Positions 1 to 9,279 are shown, counted from the stretch's first letter. The stretch: 50,892 nucleotides of DNA from Terriglobia bacterium (GCA_020073365.1 JAIQFL010000027.1:1-50892); one strand, 5' to 3'. Numbers and translations: made by a program. The notes: generated by a model not told the origin, from the sequence alone.

Positions 1-1118
1 GGTACGGCCAGGACGTTGTCGCTCTCGCCCACCACTACCGTCACATTCGCGGTCATGCCCGGCTTCAGTTTCAAGTCGGGATTCGCCACGTCGACCACCG
101 CGGTGTAGGTGACCACGTTCTGCACTGTCTGGGGCGCGAGGCGCACCTGCGCGACGCGGCCGCGAAACACGTCGGCGGGGTAAGCGTCCACCGTGAAGCT
201 GACCTTGCTGTCCGGCGTCAACTGCCCCACATCGGCTTCGTCGATATTCGCCAGCACCTGCATGCGGGTCAGGTCGTTGGCAATCAGAAACACGGTGGGC
301 GCCTGGAGGCTGGCCGCGACGGTCTGGCCCACATCCACGTTGCGGGCTACTACGACGCCGTCGATGGGAGCTTTGATGACCGTATGGTCCAGGTTCACCT
401 TGGCCAGGTCGACCGCCGCTTTCGCCTGGGCGGCCTGCGCCTGGGCCTGGTTCACCTGGGACCGCGTGGCCTGCGCTTGCGCCTTGGCCTGGTTGAGTTG
501 GGCAAGGGCTTGCTGCTTCTGCGCGTTGGCCTGCGCCAGGGTGGATTGAGCAGTGGGGAGATCCATAGCCGGGGCCGCCCCCGCCTCCACCAATTTGCGC
601 GTGCGGTCGGCGGTGGTCTGCGCGTCTTTAAGCGCGGCATCGGTGCGGTCGGCATTGGCCTGCGCCGCCTGCACACCGGCGTCCGCCGCCAGGACGTTGT
701 TCTGCGCCGCTTGTACGGTGGCTTGTGCACTCAACCAGGTGGCGTTGGCCTGTTCCAATTGCGCCTGGAGCTGGGAGGGATCGAGCCGGGCGATGACCTG
801 GTCTTTCTTGACCTGGCTGTTGAAGTCGGCGTAGAGCTCCGAGATAGTCCCGGAGACCTGCGTGCCGACCTGCACGGTCGTTACCGCCTGCAAGGTGCCG
901 GTTGCGTTGATGGTTTTCGTGATGGTCTGGCGCTTGACCTGAACCGTCCCGAACTGCGCCGCCTTGGGCGCGGCAGCCATCCGCCAAAGACCGGTTGCCG
1001 CGCCGAGAAGAACCACGGCGCCCAGCGCGACGATCCAGCGCCGCCGGCGCGGCACAGGGGTTGGTTCGATGCGGAGAAGTGCCTCCAGTTTCTGCTGCTC
1101 GAGAACCTTGGTAGCCAT
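1..1118 (-). CDS. MacA/HlyD-type efflux periplasmic adaptor, 3' part outside window
   Basis: This is a membrane-fusion adaptor subunit of a tripartite efflux or ABC export system, which would bridge an inner-membrane transporter to an outer-membrane channel. Translating the minus strand from the ATG at 1118 gives a short cytoplasmic N-terminus, one membrane anchor at about residues 24-40 (WIVALGAVVLLGAA) and then the barrel-sandwich start (VGTQVSGTISELY, VIARLDPSQL). A long Ala/Gln-rich alpha-helical hairpin follows at about 110-220. The second half-motif (TVIKAPIDGVVVARNVDVGQ) and a beta-barrel ending LKPGMTANVTVVVGES complete it. A purine-rich AGAGAGG lies 8 bases before the start. The reading frame is open to the window edge, so the C-terminus and any MacB-like partner lie outside. 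MacA is the closest match I recognise; the substrate is unknown. Confidence 0.9.
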   Translation of the reverse strand, partial: MATKVLEQQKLEALLRIEPTPVPRRRRWIVALGAVVLLGAATGLWRMAAAPKAAQFGTVQVKRQTITKTINATGTLQAVTTVQVGTQVSGTISELYADFNSQVKKDQVIARLDPSQLQAQLEQANATWLSAQATVQAAQNNVLAADAGVQAAQANADRTDAALKDAQTTADRTRKLVEAGAAPAMDLPTAQSTLAQANAQKQQALAQLNQAKAQAQATRSQVNQAQAQAAQAKAAVDLAKVNLDHTVIKAPIDGVVVARNVDVGQTVAASLQAPTVFLIANDLTRMQVLANIDEADVGQLTPDSKVSFTVDAYPADVFRGRVAQVRLAPQTVQNVVTYTAVVDVANPDLKLKPGMTANVTVVVGESDNVLAV

Positions 1119-1192
1119 GTCTTTTGCCTCTCTGGTAGCTAAGGCGTCCGGACCAGGACCAAAAGGCGTAAGGGTTTGTAAGGGTACGTCAA

Positions 1193-1241
1193 GGTGGGGC
1201 ATGCTTTAGCTATGCTTTAGCTTGCCCCATTGTGGGGCGGG
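1193..1241. repeat. degenerate copy of dispersed GGGGCATGCTTTAGC palindrome
   Basis: GGTGGGGCATGCTTTAGC is followed at once by a second TATGCTTTAGCTTGCCCC half and then GTGGGGCGGGC. It matches the arms of the hairpins at 12995-13062 and 24406-24471, but the two halves are not arranged as a perfect stem. It lies in the 392-base gap between the adaptor start (1118) and the hydrolase stop (1511). I see no gene in the rest of that gap. Confidence 0.65.
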
Positions 1242-1510
1242 CAATTACGCCGGCAATTCTGCCCGTAGCCGGCCTTTCCTGGCGGCTGTTTCGGGCCAAA
1301 TGCGATCTTCGTACTCGACCCTCGCCGGCTAAAAGCAAACTGCCCGCTCGGTGGGGCCCATACCGGGGAGGTACTCCTGCTTGCACGACGCCAGTTTCCG
1401 ACATTTTTCAACAGGCTACCGATCCCGTATTATCAACAACTTCCGGGGGAGTTCCTCAGAAGCCCGCGGCAGCCAGGATTGGCTGGCCCCACTCTTGCAG
1501 CACAGCAGTA

Positions 1511-2596
1511 TCAGTTCGCTGCCGACACCTTCAGCAACTCAATCAGGTAGTTCTTCCACACTGCCGCCCGTGAATGCGTGCCGTGGCCGCGGGTCTCGGC
1601 GCTGGTCGGGATCAGAATGTAACGGCCCCGGGCAACCCGCTTGATCTCGCGTTCCAGAATGCCCAACTCCGGCGGATTGACTTCGTCATCCGCCGAATTG
1701 ATGGCCCACAGCGGAGCCTTGATTTTCTCCAACTGGGGCGAAGGATTGTAGTCAGTCGAGCAATCGTACTGATACAGCATGTCGTTCGCATCGGTGCGCG
1801 CGGCGCGCTGGCGCAGCGCCGCCACCGCGTCGTCGGCCTTTTCGTGGGTGGGGTTGGTCTTGTGCAATTGCAGCGGGCTGCTGGTCATCATCCACAAGGC
1901 ATACTGCGCCGCAATCAGGCCGTTCAGGGGCGGCGTGGTGTACTCCCCGTCCTTCCAATCGGGATCGTTGCGGATGGCCTGCATGATCATGGCCCGGAAC
2001 ATGCGGTTGCGCCCCGCGATTTCCACCGGAGCGCTGGCCAGGGGCATCAGCGCGTCCATGAAATCGGGATACATTTCGCCCCAGACCCAGGTATGCATGG
2101 CGCCCATGGATGTGCCCATCACCAGGCGAAGATGGTCCACGCCCAAGCCGTCGTGCAGCAGGAGGTAGTCGGCATGCACCATGTCCGCATAGTCGTAATG
2201 CGGGAATCGCATGTGGAGGCCATCGCTAGGCTTGCTAGATTTACCATGCCCGATGGCGTCGGGAAGAACGATGTAGTGGGTGCTGACATCCAATGGCTGG
2301 CCTTTGTCGAAAAGCTCGCCGCCGAAGCCCGCGCCCAGAAAACCGCGTCCGCTTCCTCCCGTTCCGTGCATAACGATGATGGCATTGTTCACGTGGCCGG
2401 AGGCATCCCGCGCGGGCGCCCCCAGGGTGGTGTAGTGGAGGCGCAGTTCAGCCAGCTTCTCACCGGATTTAAAGACAAAATCGTGGGCGATCCAGTCGCC
2501 TTCGACTGGTGGTGATGGATATTGCGGCGTAGGCTGCTGCCCCGGTTGCGCCCAGCCGGCGGCGGAGAGAAGCATCACTGCGATTGGACGGATCAT
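1511..2596 (-). CDS. secreted alpha/beta-fold hydrolase, homoserine-acetyltransferase-like
   Basis: A 361-residue protein with a short signal peptide (MIRPIAVMLLSAAGWAQ) and an alpha/beta hydrolase fold. The nucleophile elbow is GTSMGAMHT with Ser163. The likely acid is Asp303 or Asp304 in SADDEVNPPE, and the base is His338 or His341 near the end (RGHGTHS). An oxyanion-loop HGTGG is at 77-81. The overall pattern (TLGAPARDASGHVNNAIIV, then YDYADMV, then GTSMGAM) resembles the MetX/homoserine O-acetyltransferase branch. The export signal and the lack of methionine-pathway neighbours suggest an esterase or acyltransferase of unknown substrate rather than MetX. No clear Shine-Dalgarno sequence was seen. 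It lies just downstream of rnpB on the same strand. Confidence 0.85.
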   Translation of the reverse strand: MIRPIAVMLLSAAGWAQPGQQPTPQYPSPPVEGDWIAHDFVFKSGEKLAELRLHYTTLGAPARDASGHVNNAIIVMHGTGGSGRGFLGAGFGGELFDKGQPLDVSTHYIVLPDAIGHGKSSKPSDGLHMRFPHYDYADMVHADYLLLHDGLGVDHLRLVMGTSMGAMHTWVWGEMYPDFMDALMPLASAPVEIAGRNRMFRAMIMQAIRNDPDWKDGEYTTPPLNGLIAAQYALWMMTSSPLQLHKTNPTHEKADDAVAALRQRAARTDANDMLYQYDCSTDYNPSPQLEKIKAPLWAINSADDEVNPPELGILEREIKRVARGRYILIPTSAETRGHGTHSRAAVWKNYLIELLKVSAAN

Positions 2597-2760
2597 AGGC
2601 AGAGCTTATCACTGGTGTGGTGCCACGTGGCGGGGTGCGATGAGGTGTGGCGGCTGGTTCCGAGGCGCATGGCTCTTTTTCTTCGGCGCTGCCGTAGAAA
2701 TCCGGCCAAGCCAGGGGTCTTTGATTGTGGAGAACTCCCTGACTGTGATGCTCCGTTGCA

Positions 2761-3170
2761 GGCTGCCGGACTGTAAGCCGGTTTCTGTACCCTTGCGGGC
2801 GGCAGTCATTCCTCTGGGCCGGACATTACTATCCGGCTCTAGCGACCTACCCGGAAGTCGAGCGGGGCGGGCAGCCCCTCCTCCCCTATTTGGTCTTGCT
2901 CCGCGTGGGGTTTTCCCTGCCGGCAGAATTACTCCTGCCGCGGTGCGCTCTTACCGCACCATTTCACCCTTACCTCACCTGGTGGGGCAGGCCTTTCAGC
3001 CTACCCGGCGTGACAGGCCGAAGGCCTGTCACCACCATTTAAGGCGGTATATTTTCTGTGGCACTGTCCGTAGAACCTTGCGATTCCCCCGGCCGTTAGC
3101 CGGCACGTTGCCCTGTGGAGACCGGACTTTCCTCCCCCGTTGCCGGGAGCGACTACCCGTCCGGCAGCCT
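2761..3170 (-). ncRNA. rnpB: RNase P RNA, type A
   Basis: This is the catalytic RNA of RNase P, which matures tRNA 5' ends. The minus strand contains the hallmark GAGGAAAGTCCGG followed by CTCCACAGGGCA (CR-I/P4 region), the AGGTAAGGGTGAAA and GTGCGGTAAGAGCGCACC segments (P11-P14), GGAGCAAGACCAAATAGGGG, and the terminal GGTACAGAAACCGGCTTACAG. The 5' GGCTGCCGGAC pairs with the 3' GTCCGGCAGCC, which closes helix P1 and fixes both ends to within a few bases. The P12 region is unusually long and bifurcated (see the separate repeat entry). I found no confident promoter or U-run terminator. Confidence 0.95.
2981..3036 (-). repeat. double-hairpin expansion in P12 of RNase P RNA
   Basis: Between the conserved ACCGCC and AGGTAAGGGTGAAA blocks, an outer GGTGG/CCACC stem (3032-3036 with 2981-2985) encloses two hairpins. 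One has a 9-bp TGACAGGCC/GGCCTGTCA stem (3023-3031 with 3011-3019), with a C(UUCG)G cap. The other is a 6-bp GTAGGC/GCCTGC stem. From memory E. coli has about 25 nt here, against nearly 70 in this RNA. The first hairpin resembles the intergenic palindrome at 10531-10551. Confidence 0.7.
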
Positions 3171-3451
3171 TACTTGATTATTGTCGCAATTTCGCGGGCC
3201 GTTTTGTACGGGGAAGCACCTCGTACCAGCAACTAACCTGCTGGAATCCTTGCAGATAACGAGAATGTTCGGTGTATTCTATTCTTAACTGCGCTTTCGA
3301 GCTCCGTCGTGAGCTCCGCCGGGCAAATTGGCGCTCCCGGCACGCTGGGGAGACCCTGAGAGACGCCGTGGAGGGATCGGCGCAGACCGGGTTTCCGACG
3401 AGTTTCGGTTTTCTCGCACATGTGGACAGAGTTGAGGAGAGTTAGAAGACA

Positions 3452-6184
3452 ATGAAGAAACTAGCAGCGATAGGTGCGCTTGGGCTGATGGCGTCCTGTC
3501 TATATGGTCAGGGGTTGAACACCGGTGGTCAGACCAAGAACGATTGGGAAGAGATCAACTTCGAGTTCAATTCTTCGATCCTGTCGGACGGATATCCCAG
3601 CCTGCTGCGCCTGGCAGACTTACTGACCCAGCATAGAGATTATCGCGTCAAGGTGACGGGCCACACGGACTACGTTGGCTCGGCTCCCTATAACGACAAA
3701 TTGGCGCTCAGACGCGCAGAAGCCGTCAAGGCCTTTTTGGTGAGATACGGAGCTTCGGCGGATCAGCTTACGACGGCGGGCGACGGCAAGCGCTCTCCGG
3801 AAGTCGACAACCGGACCAAAGAGGGCCGCTTCATGAACCGTCGAGTGATCCTCGCGGTTATGGATGGCCAGGGCAAGCTCATCAAGGAAGGCGGGATCAG
3901 CGACATACTGGGGTCGGGGGCCCTTCAGGACCTCATGAAGAAGCAGCAGGAGTGCTGCGACGCGATCCTCAAACGGCTGGACAGGCTGGATGACATTCTG
4001 GCGGCATTGAAGGCCCTGCAGGGCGACAACGACCGGCTGAAAGGCGAACTGGCGGATCTGCGGAATCAGCACAACATGTTGCGCGACCAGGTGGCCGGAT
4101 TGCCGAAGCCGCTCAGCGAGCAGCAGACCCAGAATATCGCGCACACGGAAGCTCAGGGCGCGGTGGACGAGGCACAGCGGCGGAACAAGAAGTTCTCCCT
4201 GCTGGGCCTGAACATCGGCCCCACGTTCGGACCCAGCCGTTCGGGCGACTTCACGTTCAGCGGGCGCGGCCAGTTCTTCTCGCCGTTCGGCGGCGATGGC
4301 ACGCACGCGGTGCAGGCCCAGGGCGAGTACATGTATTATCCGGGCCGCAAGGAAGGCCAGTTCGACATCGGTCTTGTGAACCGCTGGGGCAACGTCCAGG
4401 CGGGCGGATTTGCCAGCGTCAAATGGCTCGACCTGGGTCAGTATAAAAACGGCGGATCCCTGGGCCAGGGAGCGTTCCTGGTGGATTACCTGTTCAACGG
4501 CGGTCGCGTCGGCGGCTTCATCACCAGGGGTTTCAAGAATTACGCCGTACTGAACAGCGTCACGCTGGCGCCTGGTGCATTCCTGCAAACCTATGCGCGG
4601 GTGGTCAACCAACAAGGCGTGAACTTCCTGTTCAACACGTGGGGTGACGCTTACATCCAAGGCGATTTGGCCTACCTGCAATTGCGCGAGGTCCATAAAG
4701 CCCGTCCGGGCGCCAACCTCACGCTGGTTCAACCCGTTACGGACCATGTCGCCTTCACGGTCGGAGGCGCTTACAACGAGTCGCTCACCAGCGCCCCAGG
4801 CAGCGGCGAACTGAAGGTCGGTCTGCAAGTGGGCAATTACATCCACCCCAAGGAGTATGCCAAGGTTACTACCCCGGTGCCGATGGACGTACCACGCATT
4901 CGCTACGAGATCGGCACGCGGCGCGTCGGCGCCAGCCCGCCCACTGCGGACGCCGGTCCCAACCAGTTGGGTGTCCCTGCCGGAACCATCACCCTGAACG
5001 GCTCCGGTTCATCCGACCCGCTGGGCGAGACGCTGACCTTTAACTGGGTTCAGATCGCCGGCCCAAGCGTTGCAATCACGAATGCGACCAGCGCGATCGC
5101 TACTTTCACAGCGGTTGCCGGGACCACTTACAGCTTCCGGCTAACCGTGAAGAATACGGATAACCTGTCGGCAAGCGCGACCACCACGGTATCCACCGCT
5201 ACGCCGGCCCAGGTGCGCATCCTGCAGTTCAGCGCCAACCCGGCATTGATCCAGCCCGGCCAGAGTTCGACTCTGACATGGGTAGTGGAGAATGCCACCT
5301 CGGTCACCATCAATCCCGGTCCGGGCAGCGTCGACGCGCATTCCGGCTCGGTCTCGGTGACACCGACGGCCACCACTACTTACACGCTGGCAGCCACCGG
5401 TCCGGGCGGCACGGTGAACGCCACCGTCACCGTCCAGGTGGGTGCGCCACAGCCGGGCAACCCGCAAATCATCCGGTTCGAAGCCAACCCGGTCAGCATC
5501 GCTCCGGGTCAGTCGTCCACCTTGAGCTGGACCACCACCGGCGCAGCCACTGTCACCATCACCGGCGTCGGCAGCGTGACTCTGAACGGCAGCACCACGG
5601 TGACGCCTGCTCAGACCACCACCTACACCTTGACGGCGACCAGCAGCGATAACCACTCGGTGAGCGCTCCTGTGACCGTCATCGTGGCGCCCGCCAACAT
5701 TCCGCAAATCCTGACCTTCGTGGCTAACCCGCAGACCATCGATGCGGGCCAATCCTCGCAGTTGTGCTGGCAGGTAAGCGGTGCCAACTCGATTCAGATC
5801 GATCCTGGCGTGGGCAGCAATCTCAACGCCAACGATTGCGCCACCGTCAAGCCGAGCGTAACCACCACCTATACGCTGACGGCCACCAACGCCCAAGGCA
5901 CCATTAAGGCGAACGTGACGGTAAACGTCGGTGCGGTACGCATCACTTCGTTCACCGCCAACCCGGTGACCACGACCGCGGCGGGCGACCCGTCGATCCT
6001 GTCGTGGACAACGGAGAACGCCAGTTCGGTGGTCCTGATCGGCGCCGAAATCGGCCCGCAGAGCAACGTGCCGCTCAACGGCAGCTTCACGGTCCACCCA
6101 ATCACCAACTCGACGTACACCTTGACGGCGTACGGACCTGGAGGTCAGACCGTAAGCGTCACCATATCGGTATTCGTCAGGTGA
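3452..6184 (+). CDS. secreted OmpA-domain protein with coiled coil and Ig-like repeats
   Basis: A 910-residue exported protein. Residues 1-20 are a signal peptide; Cys16 sits in a weak lipobox-like context (MASC), so lipidation is possible but unproven. Residues about 30-137 are an OmpA-like peptidoglycan-binding domain (VTGHTDYVGSAPYN, then FMNRRV), unusually at the N-terminus. A Cys-containing coiled coil follows (155-215), then a beta-rich segment that may form a barrel or sandwich (245-465). A PKD/REJ-like domain (495-582) and about four Ig-like repeats of ~78 residues reach the C-terminus. Each repeat carries F.ANP...G.SS.L.W and TTTYTL motifs. GAGGAG precedes the ATG and a strong terminator follows, so it is probably monocistronic. 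Likely a cell-envelope anchoring or adhesion protein; the ligand is unknown. Confidence 0.85.
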   Translation: MKKLAAIGALGLMASCLYGQGLNTGGQTKNDWEEINFEFNSSILSDGYPSLLRLADLLTQHRDYRVKVTGHTDYVGSAPYNDKLALRRAEAVKAFLVRYGASADQLTTAGDGKRSPEVDNRTKEGRFMNRRVILAVMDGQGKLIKEGGISDILGSGALQDLMKKQQECCDAILKRLDRLDDILAALKALQGDNDRLKGELADLRNQHNMLRDQVAGLPKPLSEQQTQNIAHTEAQGAVDEAQRRNKKFSLLGLNIGPTFGPSRSGDFTFSGRGQFFSPFGGDGTHAVQAQGEYMYYPGRKEGQFDIGLVNRWGNVQAGGFASVKWLDLGQYKNGGSLGQGAFLVDYLFNGGRVGGFITRGFKNYAVLNSVTLAPGAFLQTYARVVNQQGVNFLFNTWGDAYIQGDLAYLQLREVHKARPGANLTLVQPVTDHVAFTVGGAYNESLTSAPGSGELKVGLQVGNYIHPKEYAKVTTPVPMDVPRIRYEIGTRRVGASPPTADAGPNQLGVPAGTITLNGSGSSDPLGETLTFNWVQIAGPSVAITNATSAIATFTAVAGTTYSFRLTVKNTDNLSASATTTVSTATPAQVRILQFSANPALIQPGQSSTLTWVVENATSVTINPGPGSVDAHSGSVSVTPTATTTYTLAATGPGGTVNATVTVQVGAPQPGNPQIIRFEANPVSIAPGQSSTLSWTTTGAATVTITGVGSVTLNGSTTVTPAQTTTYTLTATSSDNHSVSAPVTVIVAPANIPQILTFVANPQTIDAGQSSQLCWQVSGANSIQIDPGVGSNLNANDCATVKPSVTTTYTLTATNAQGTIKANVTVNVGAVRITSFTANPVTTTAAGDPSILSWTTENASSVVLIGAEIGPQSNVPLNGSFTVHPITNSTYTLTAYGPGGQTVSVTISVFVR

Positions 6185-6206
6185 CCTGGACCCAGTAAAG
6201 TAGTAG

Positions 6207-6238
6207 AGCCGGGCGGCCTCAAGCCGCCCGGCTTTTTT
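6207..6238 (+). terminator. rho-independent terminator of the OmpA/Ig gene
   Basis: An 11-bp perfect stem AGCCGGGCGGC/GCCGCCCGGCT with a 5-nt CTCAA loop is followed by a run of six T. It starts about 22 bases after the stop codon of the 910-residue gene. Confidence 0.92.
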
Positions 6239-6316
6239 GTTGTGTGCGTTTCCTCGAAGGCGGGTGGGATAGAATAGCAGAGGTTTCCCAAATCCAATCC
6301 TGGAGGAATTACCCGC

Positions 6317-6829
6317 TTGAACCGCTCACTCTTACTGGTTGCCTGCGCCGCACTGGCCGGCGCGCTCCACGCCCAAACCGCCAATCCGCTCATCGCCGAG
6401 ACGAAGCCGGCGTACACGGCCATAAGGAACTACTTACTGAAAGCCGCCGACAAAATGCCGGAAGAGGCTTACAGCTTCAAACCCACGCCCGACCTGCAGT
6501 CGTTCGGCGAACGCGTCGCCCATGTCGCGGGCCAGATGGGGAACTGTAGCGGTCTAACCGGCGAGCGCAAACCAAACCCGGCCGCCGGGAAGACGTCCAA
6601 AGCCGATCTGGTGGCCGCGCTCAAGGCCTCCTTCGATGCGTGCGACGCCGCATGGGACGCCATGAATGAAAAATCCGCGATGGAAATGGTCGCGGGACGG
6701 GGCGGCGCCCAGCGGTCGAAGCTTAGCGTGCTGATTGGAAACACCCTCCACATCGATGAGGTCTACGGCACCATGACGGTCTACATGCGGCTCAAAGGGA
6801 TCGTCCCGCCGTCGAGCGAGGGGCGGTGA
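6317..6829 (+). CDS. secreted DinB-like four-helix protein
   Basis: A 170-residue protein with a signal peptide (NRSLLLVACAALAGALHAQ) and a DinB-superfamily helical bundle. The superfamily's usual metal-binding pattern is suggested by His69 (ERVAHVAGQM) and a late His in NTLHIDEVYG. The start is TTG: GGAGGA at 6302-6307 sits 9 bases before it and no in-frame ATG fits the signal peptide. Its function is unknown; DinB-like proteins include metal-dependent thiol S-transferases and many uncharacterised acidobacterial paralogues. It lies behind the terminator at 6207-6238, so it probably has its own promoter. Confidence 0.8.
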   Translation: MNRSLLLVACAALAGALHAQTANPLIAETKPAYTAIRNYLLKAADKMPEEAYSFKPTPDLQSFGERVAHVAGQMGNCSGLTGERKPNPAAGKTSKADLVAALKASFDACDAAWDAMNEKSAMEMVAGRGGAQRSKLSVLIGNTLHIDEVYGTMTVYMRLKGIVPPSSEGR

Positions 6830-7349
6830 TGGAAAGGTGGGCAGGTCAACTACAGCGGGACCTGCCCTGGCTTAGTGGTCCTGTTCGGAATCACGGCGGT
6901 TCGCTGCACACCGACTGCTCCGGCTGATATTTTCGATGTCTGGAAATGGAAGGATCGTCCACAATAGCGACATCGCCGTTTTACCATACCGCTGTTTGTC
7001 GCACCTGAGCGGCGTTATTTTCAGGCCTGGAGATTTAGAAACTGCTGTAGAGTGGGTACCGCATCCTGGCCGCCGCGCCGATTATCAGCGCGAAGAGATC
7101 GCGGGGGGCCCGGAATACCGCCAGGTGCGACTGGACAGTCCTCAGAAGTGGCGCTCGCGCAACCCGGATTACTGGCGGCGATGCGCTTCCTGGAACGTCT
7201 GAACACCTCACCGGTGAATTGCCGAGACGCGCTCTCGGGCCTCCCGGACGGGATGGCCGTACCTCTCTTTCAGGTCTCAAGATCTCATCGCCCTTTGACG
7301 CGCGACGTGAAACCATAGAGAATATAGCCTGTCAGGAAAGGTAGGCTTC
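6830..7349. other. 520-base gap with no supportable gene
   Basis: Open frames exist on both strands, the longest being 93 codons on the minus strand ending at 7035. None has a ribosome-binding site, a recognisable motif or a typical composition. A decayed gene is possible. GGAAAGG just before 7350 serves the next gene. Confidence 0.5.
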
Positions 7350-8345
7350 ATGCGCAGACTAACGGGTTCGGTTGGGATGACGGTGTTGGCGTTGAGTGGA
7401 GCGGCACTTCTCGGGATGGGCGCCATACGAGCCCAGACGCTGCTGGCGCAGGCCCAGGCTCAGGTACAGGGGGCGGCGCAGGGCGCGGCTCAGCCCGTGC
7501 AAGGCCAGGGAACGCCCGGGCAGGCAGCGGGGGGCCGGGCGGGACAGGGCGGCCGCGGCGCCCCAGTGCCCGGCGGACGCGGCGGGCCTCCGCCTGTTCC
7601 CAGGAAGCATCTTCTGGTGATTGGCATGACCAGAGGCTTCCACCACGGTTCCACTTCCAACGCTGTGGCGACTTTCTGGAAACTCGGCAAGGAGTCCGCG
7701 GTTTGGGATACCGAAATCAAGACCGACATGGAGTGGGTCACCAAGAAGCCTGCCGGCACTGAGGCCCACAACCTGGATTGGTTCGATGCCCTGGCGCTGG
7801 TGAATACCACCGGCGACTGGAAGCTGGACGGCGAACAGAAGAAGGCCCTGCTCGCCTTCGTGCACGATGATGGCAAGGGACTGGTGCTGGCGCACGCGGC
7901 CCTCGACGCCAATTACGGCTGGCCGGAGTATGCCGAGATGGTGGGCGGCTGGTTTCAGGCGCACCCCTGGGGGACCTTCGATGCGCCGGTGATCGTCGAA
8001 GACCCGACGTTCCCGGCCATGCGCCACTTCCCCGCGCGGCTTTTCATTCACGACGAAATGTACTCGCCGAAGAACTGGTCGCGTGACAAGGTGAACGTGC
8101 TCATGCGGCTGGACGAATCGCAGCTCGACTACACCAAACCGCAGCCCAATTCGGCAAGGGCGGACAAAGATCAGGCGATCGCCTGGTCAAAGATGTACGG
8201 CAAGGGCCGGGTCTTCTATTCGAGCCTGGGGCACACCAACGAGGCATGGGAAAACCCCGACGTCCAGAAGATGTATCTGGAGGCCGTCAAGTGGGCGATG
8301 CGGCGAACGGAAGGCAGCACTACCGCTCACGCGAAGGTGAACTGA
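7350..8345 (+). CDS. secreted ThuA-like (trehalose-utilisation type) protein
   Basis: A 331-residue protein with a signal peptide and then an unusual Gln/Ala/Gly/Pro-rich linker (residues about 30-85) before the folded domain. The domain starts at HLLVIGMTRGFHHGS and continues with WFDALALVNTTGDW, LLAFVHDDGKGLVLAHAALD and GKGRVFYSSLGHTNEAW. This is the ThuA/class-I glutamine-amidotransferase-like fold. ThuA proteins act in disaccharide or keto-sugar metabolism, and many secreted homologues have no assigned reaction. It overlaps or abuts the next gene, an isomerase-like TIM barrel, so the two are likely co-transcribed. Confidence 0.88.
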   Translation: MRRLTGSVGMTVLALSGAALLGMGAIRAQTLLAQAQAQVQGAAQGAAQPVQGQGTPGQAAGGRAGQGGRGAPVPGGRGGPPPVPRKHLLVIGMTRGFHHGSTSNAVATFWKLGKESAVWDTEIKTDMEWVTKKPAGTEAHNLDWFDALALVNTTGDWKLDGEQKKALLAFVHDDGKGLVLAHAALDANYGWPEYAEMVGGWFQAHPWGTFDAPVIVEDPTFPAMRHFPARLFIHDEMYSPKNWSRDKVNVLMRLDESQLDYTKPQPNSARADKDQAIAWSKMYGKGRVFYSSLGHTNEAWENPDVQKMYLEAVKWAMRRTEGSTTAHAKVN

Positions 8346-8352
8346 GGTGGTC

Positions 8353-9279
8353 ATGCTCAATCGAAGGGATTTCGTGAAGTCCGCGGCCGGCCTCGGAGCG
8401 GCGCTGGGATGCGGAGCGCGCGCGTGGGGCGCTGCTTCGGGTATGTACGTATCGCTGAACGGCAGCCTGGTGGGCGGAAAGGTGGCTTGGCCCGAGTTCG
8501 CGCGCCTGGCGGCTCGCGTGGGCTACGGCGGCACGGACCTGAACCTGGCGGCGGCCATGAAAGAAGGTCTGGAGCCGACGCGCGCACTGTTGGCGGAACT
8601 GAAACTTCGGACTGCGTTTTGCAGCCTGCCGGTCACGGCCACACGGGACGAGGATACGTTCAAAAAGGGGCTGGAAGGGCTGGAAGAGGCTGCGAAGTTT
8701 GCCTCAGGAGTCGGTTGCGGACGCATGGTGGTGGTGTTCCCGGCGAGCAGCCAGACGCCCAAGCAAGAACTGCGAAGAACCCTGAAGGAGCGATATACCG
8801 CGGTGGGGAAGGTCCTGGCCGGCCACAATGTCCGGCTGGGACTCGAGTTTCTGGGGCCCATGCATTTTCGATCCAGTGCACCCCACGAGTTCATCTGGCG
8901 CATGAACGAGACGCTGGAGTTCGCCAAGGAGTGCGGACCCAATGTGGGGTTGCTGCTGGACGTCTGGCATTGGTACCACGCCGGAGCCACCGTAGCCGAC
9001 ATCATCGCGGCGGGCAAGTCGCGCATCGTCACCATCCACTTGTCGGACTGCGCGAAGATGGCTCCGGAGGACGTGCGCGACAACCAGCGGCTGATGCCCG
9101 GCGAAGGGGTGATTGACTTGGTGGGGTTCCTCCGGGCGCTGAAGCAGATCGGCTACCAGGATGGCGTAAGCCCGGAACCCATTGGCCGCGTGCCAAAGGA
9201 GATGTCGGCCGAGGACGGTGCCAGGCTGGGACTGGAGACCACGCTGGCGGTCATGCGCAAGGCCGGTGTGATCGGCTGA
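8353..9279 (+). CDS. Tat-exported sugar-phosphate isomerase/epimerase-like TIM barrel
   Basis: About 308 residues. The N-terminus LNRRDFVKSAAGLGAALG is a twin-arginine signal. The body is an AP-endonuclease-2/xylose-isomerase-like TIM barrel with metal-ligand positions in VRLGLEFLGP (Glu), VGLLLDVWHWYHAG (Asp and His), IVTIHLSDCA (His) and DGVSPEPIGR (Glu). The reaction is probably isomerisation or epimerisation of a sugar in the periplasm; the substrate is unknown. A GTG at 8347 is an alternative start. ATG 8353 was chosen because an upstream GAAGGTGA fits it better. The gene begins within 10 bases of the ThuA stop, which indicates one operon. Confidence 0.85.
   Translation: MLNRRDFVKSAAGLGAALGCGARAWGAASGMYVSLNGSLVGGKVAWPEFARLAARVGYGGTDLNLAAAMKEGLEPTRALLAELKLRTAFCSLPVTATRDEDTFKKGLEGLEEAAKFASGVGCGRMVVVFPASSQTPKQELRRTLKERYTAVGKVLAGHNVRLGLEFLGPMHFRSSAPHEFIWRMNETLEFAKECGPNVGLLLDVWHWYHAGATVADIIAAGKSRIVTIHLSDCAKMAPEDVRDNQRLMPGEGVIDLVGFLRALKQIGYQDGVSPEPIGRVPKEMSAEDGARLGLETTLAVMRKAGVIG

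Noticed and set aside
7035..7316. 93-codon minus-strand frame in the 6830-7349 gap
   Set aside because: There is no ribosome-binding site or recognisable domain, and the composition is atypical. It cannot be supported as a gene.
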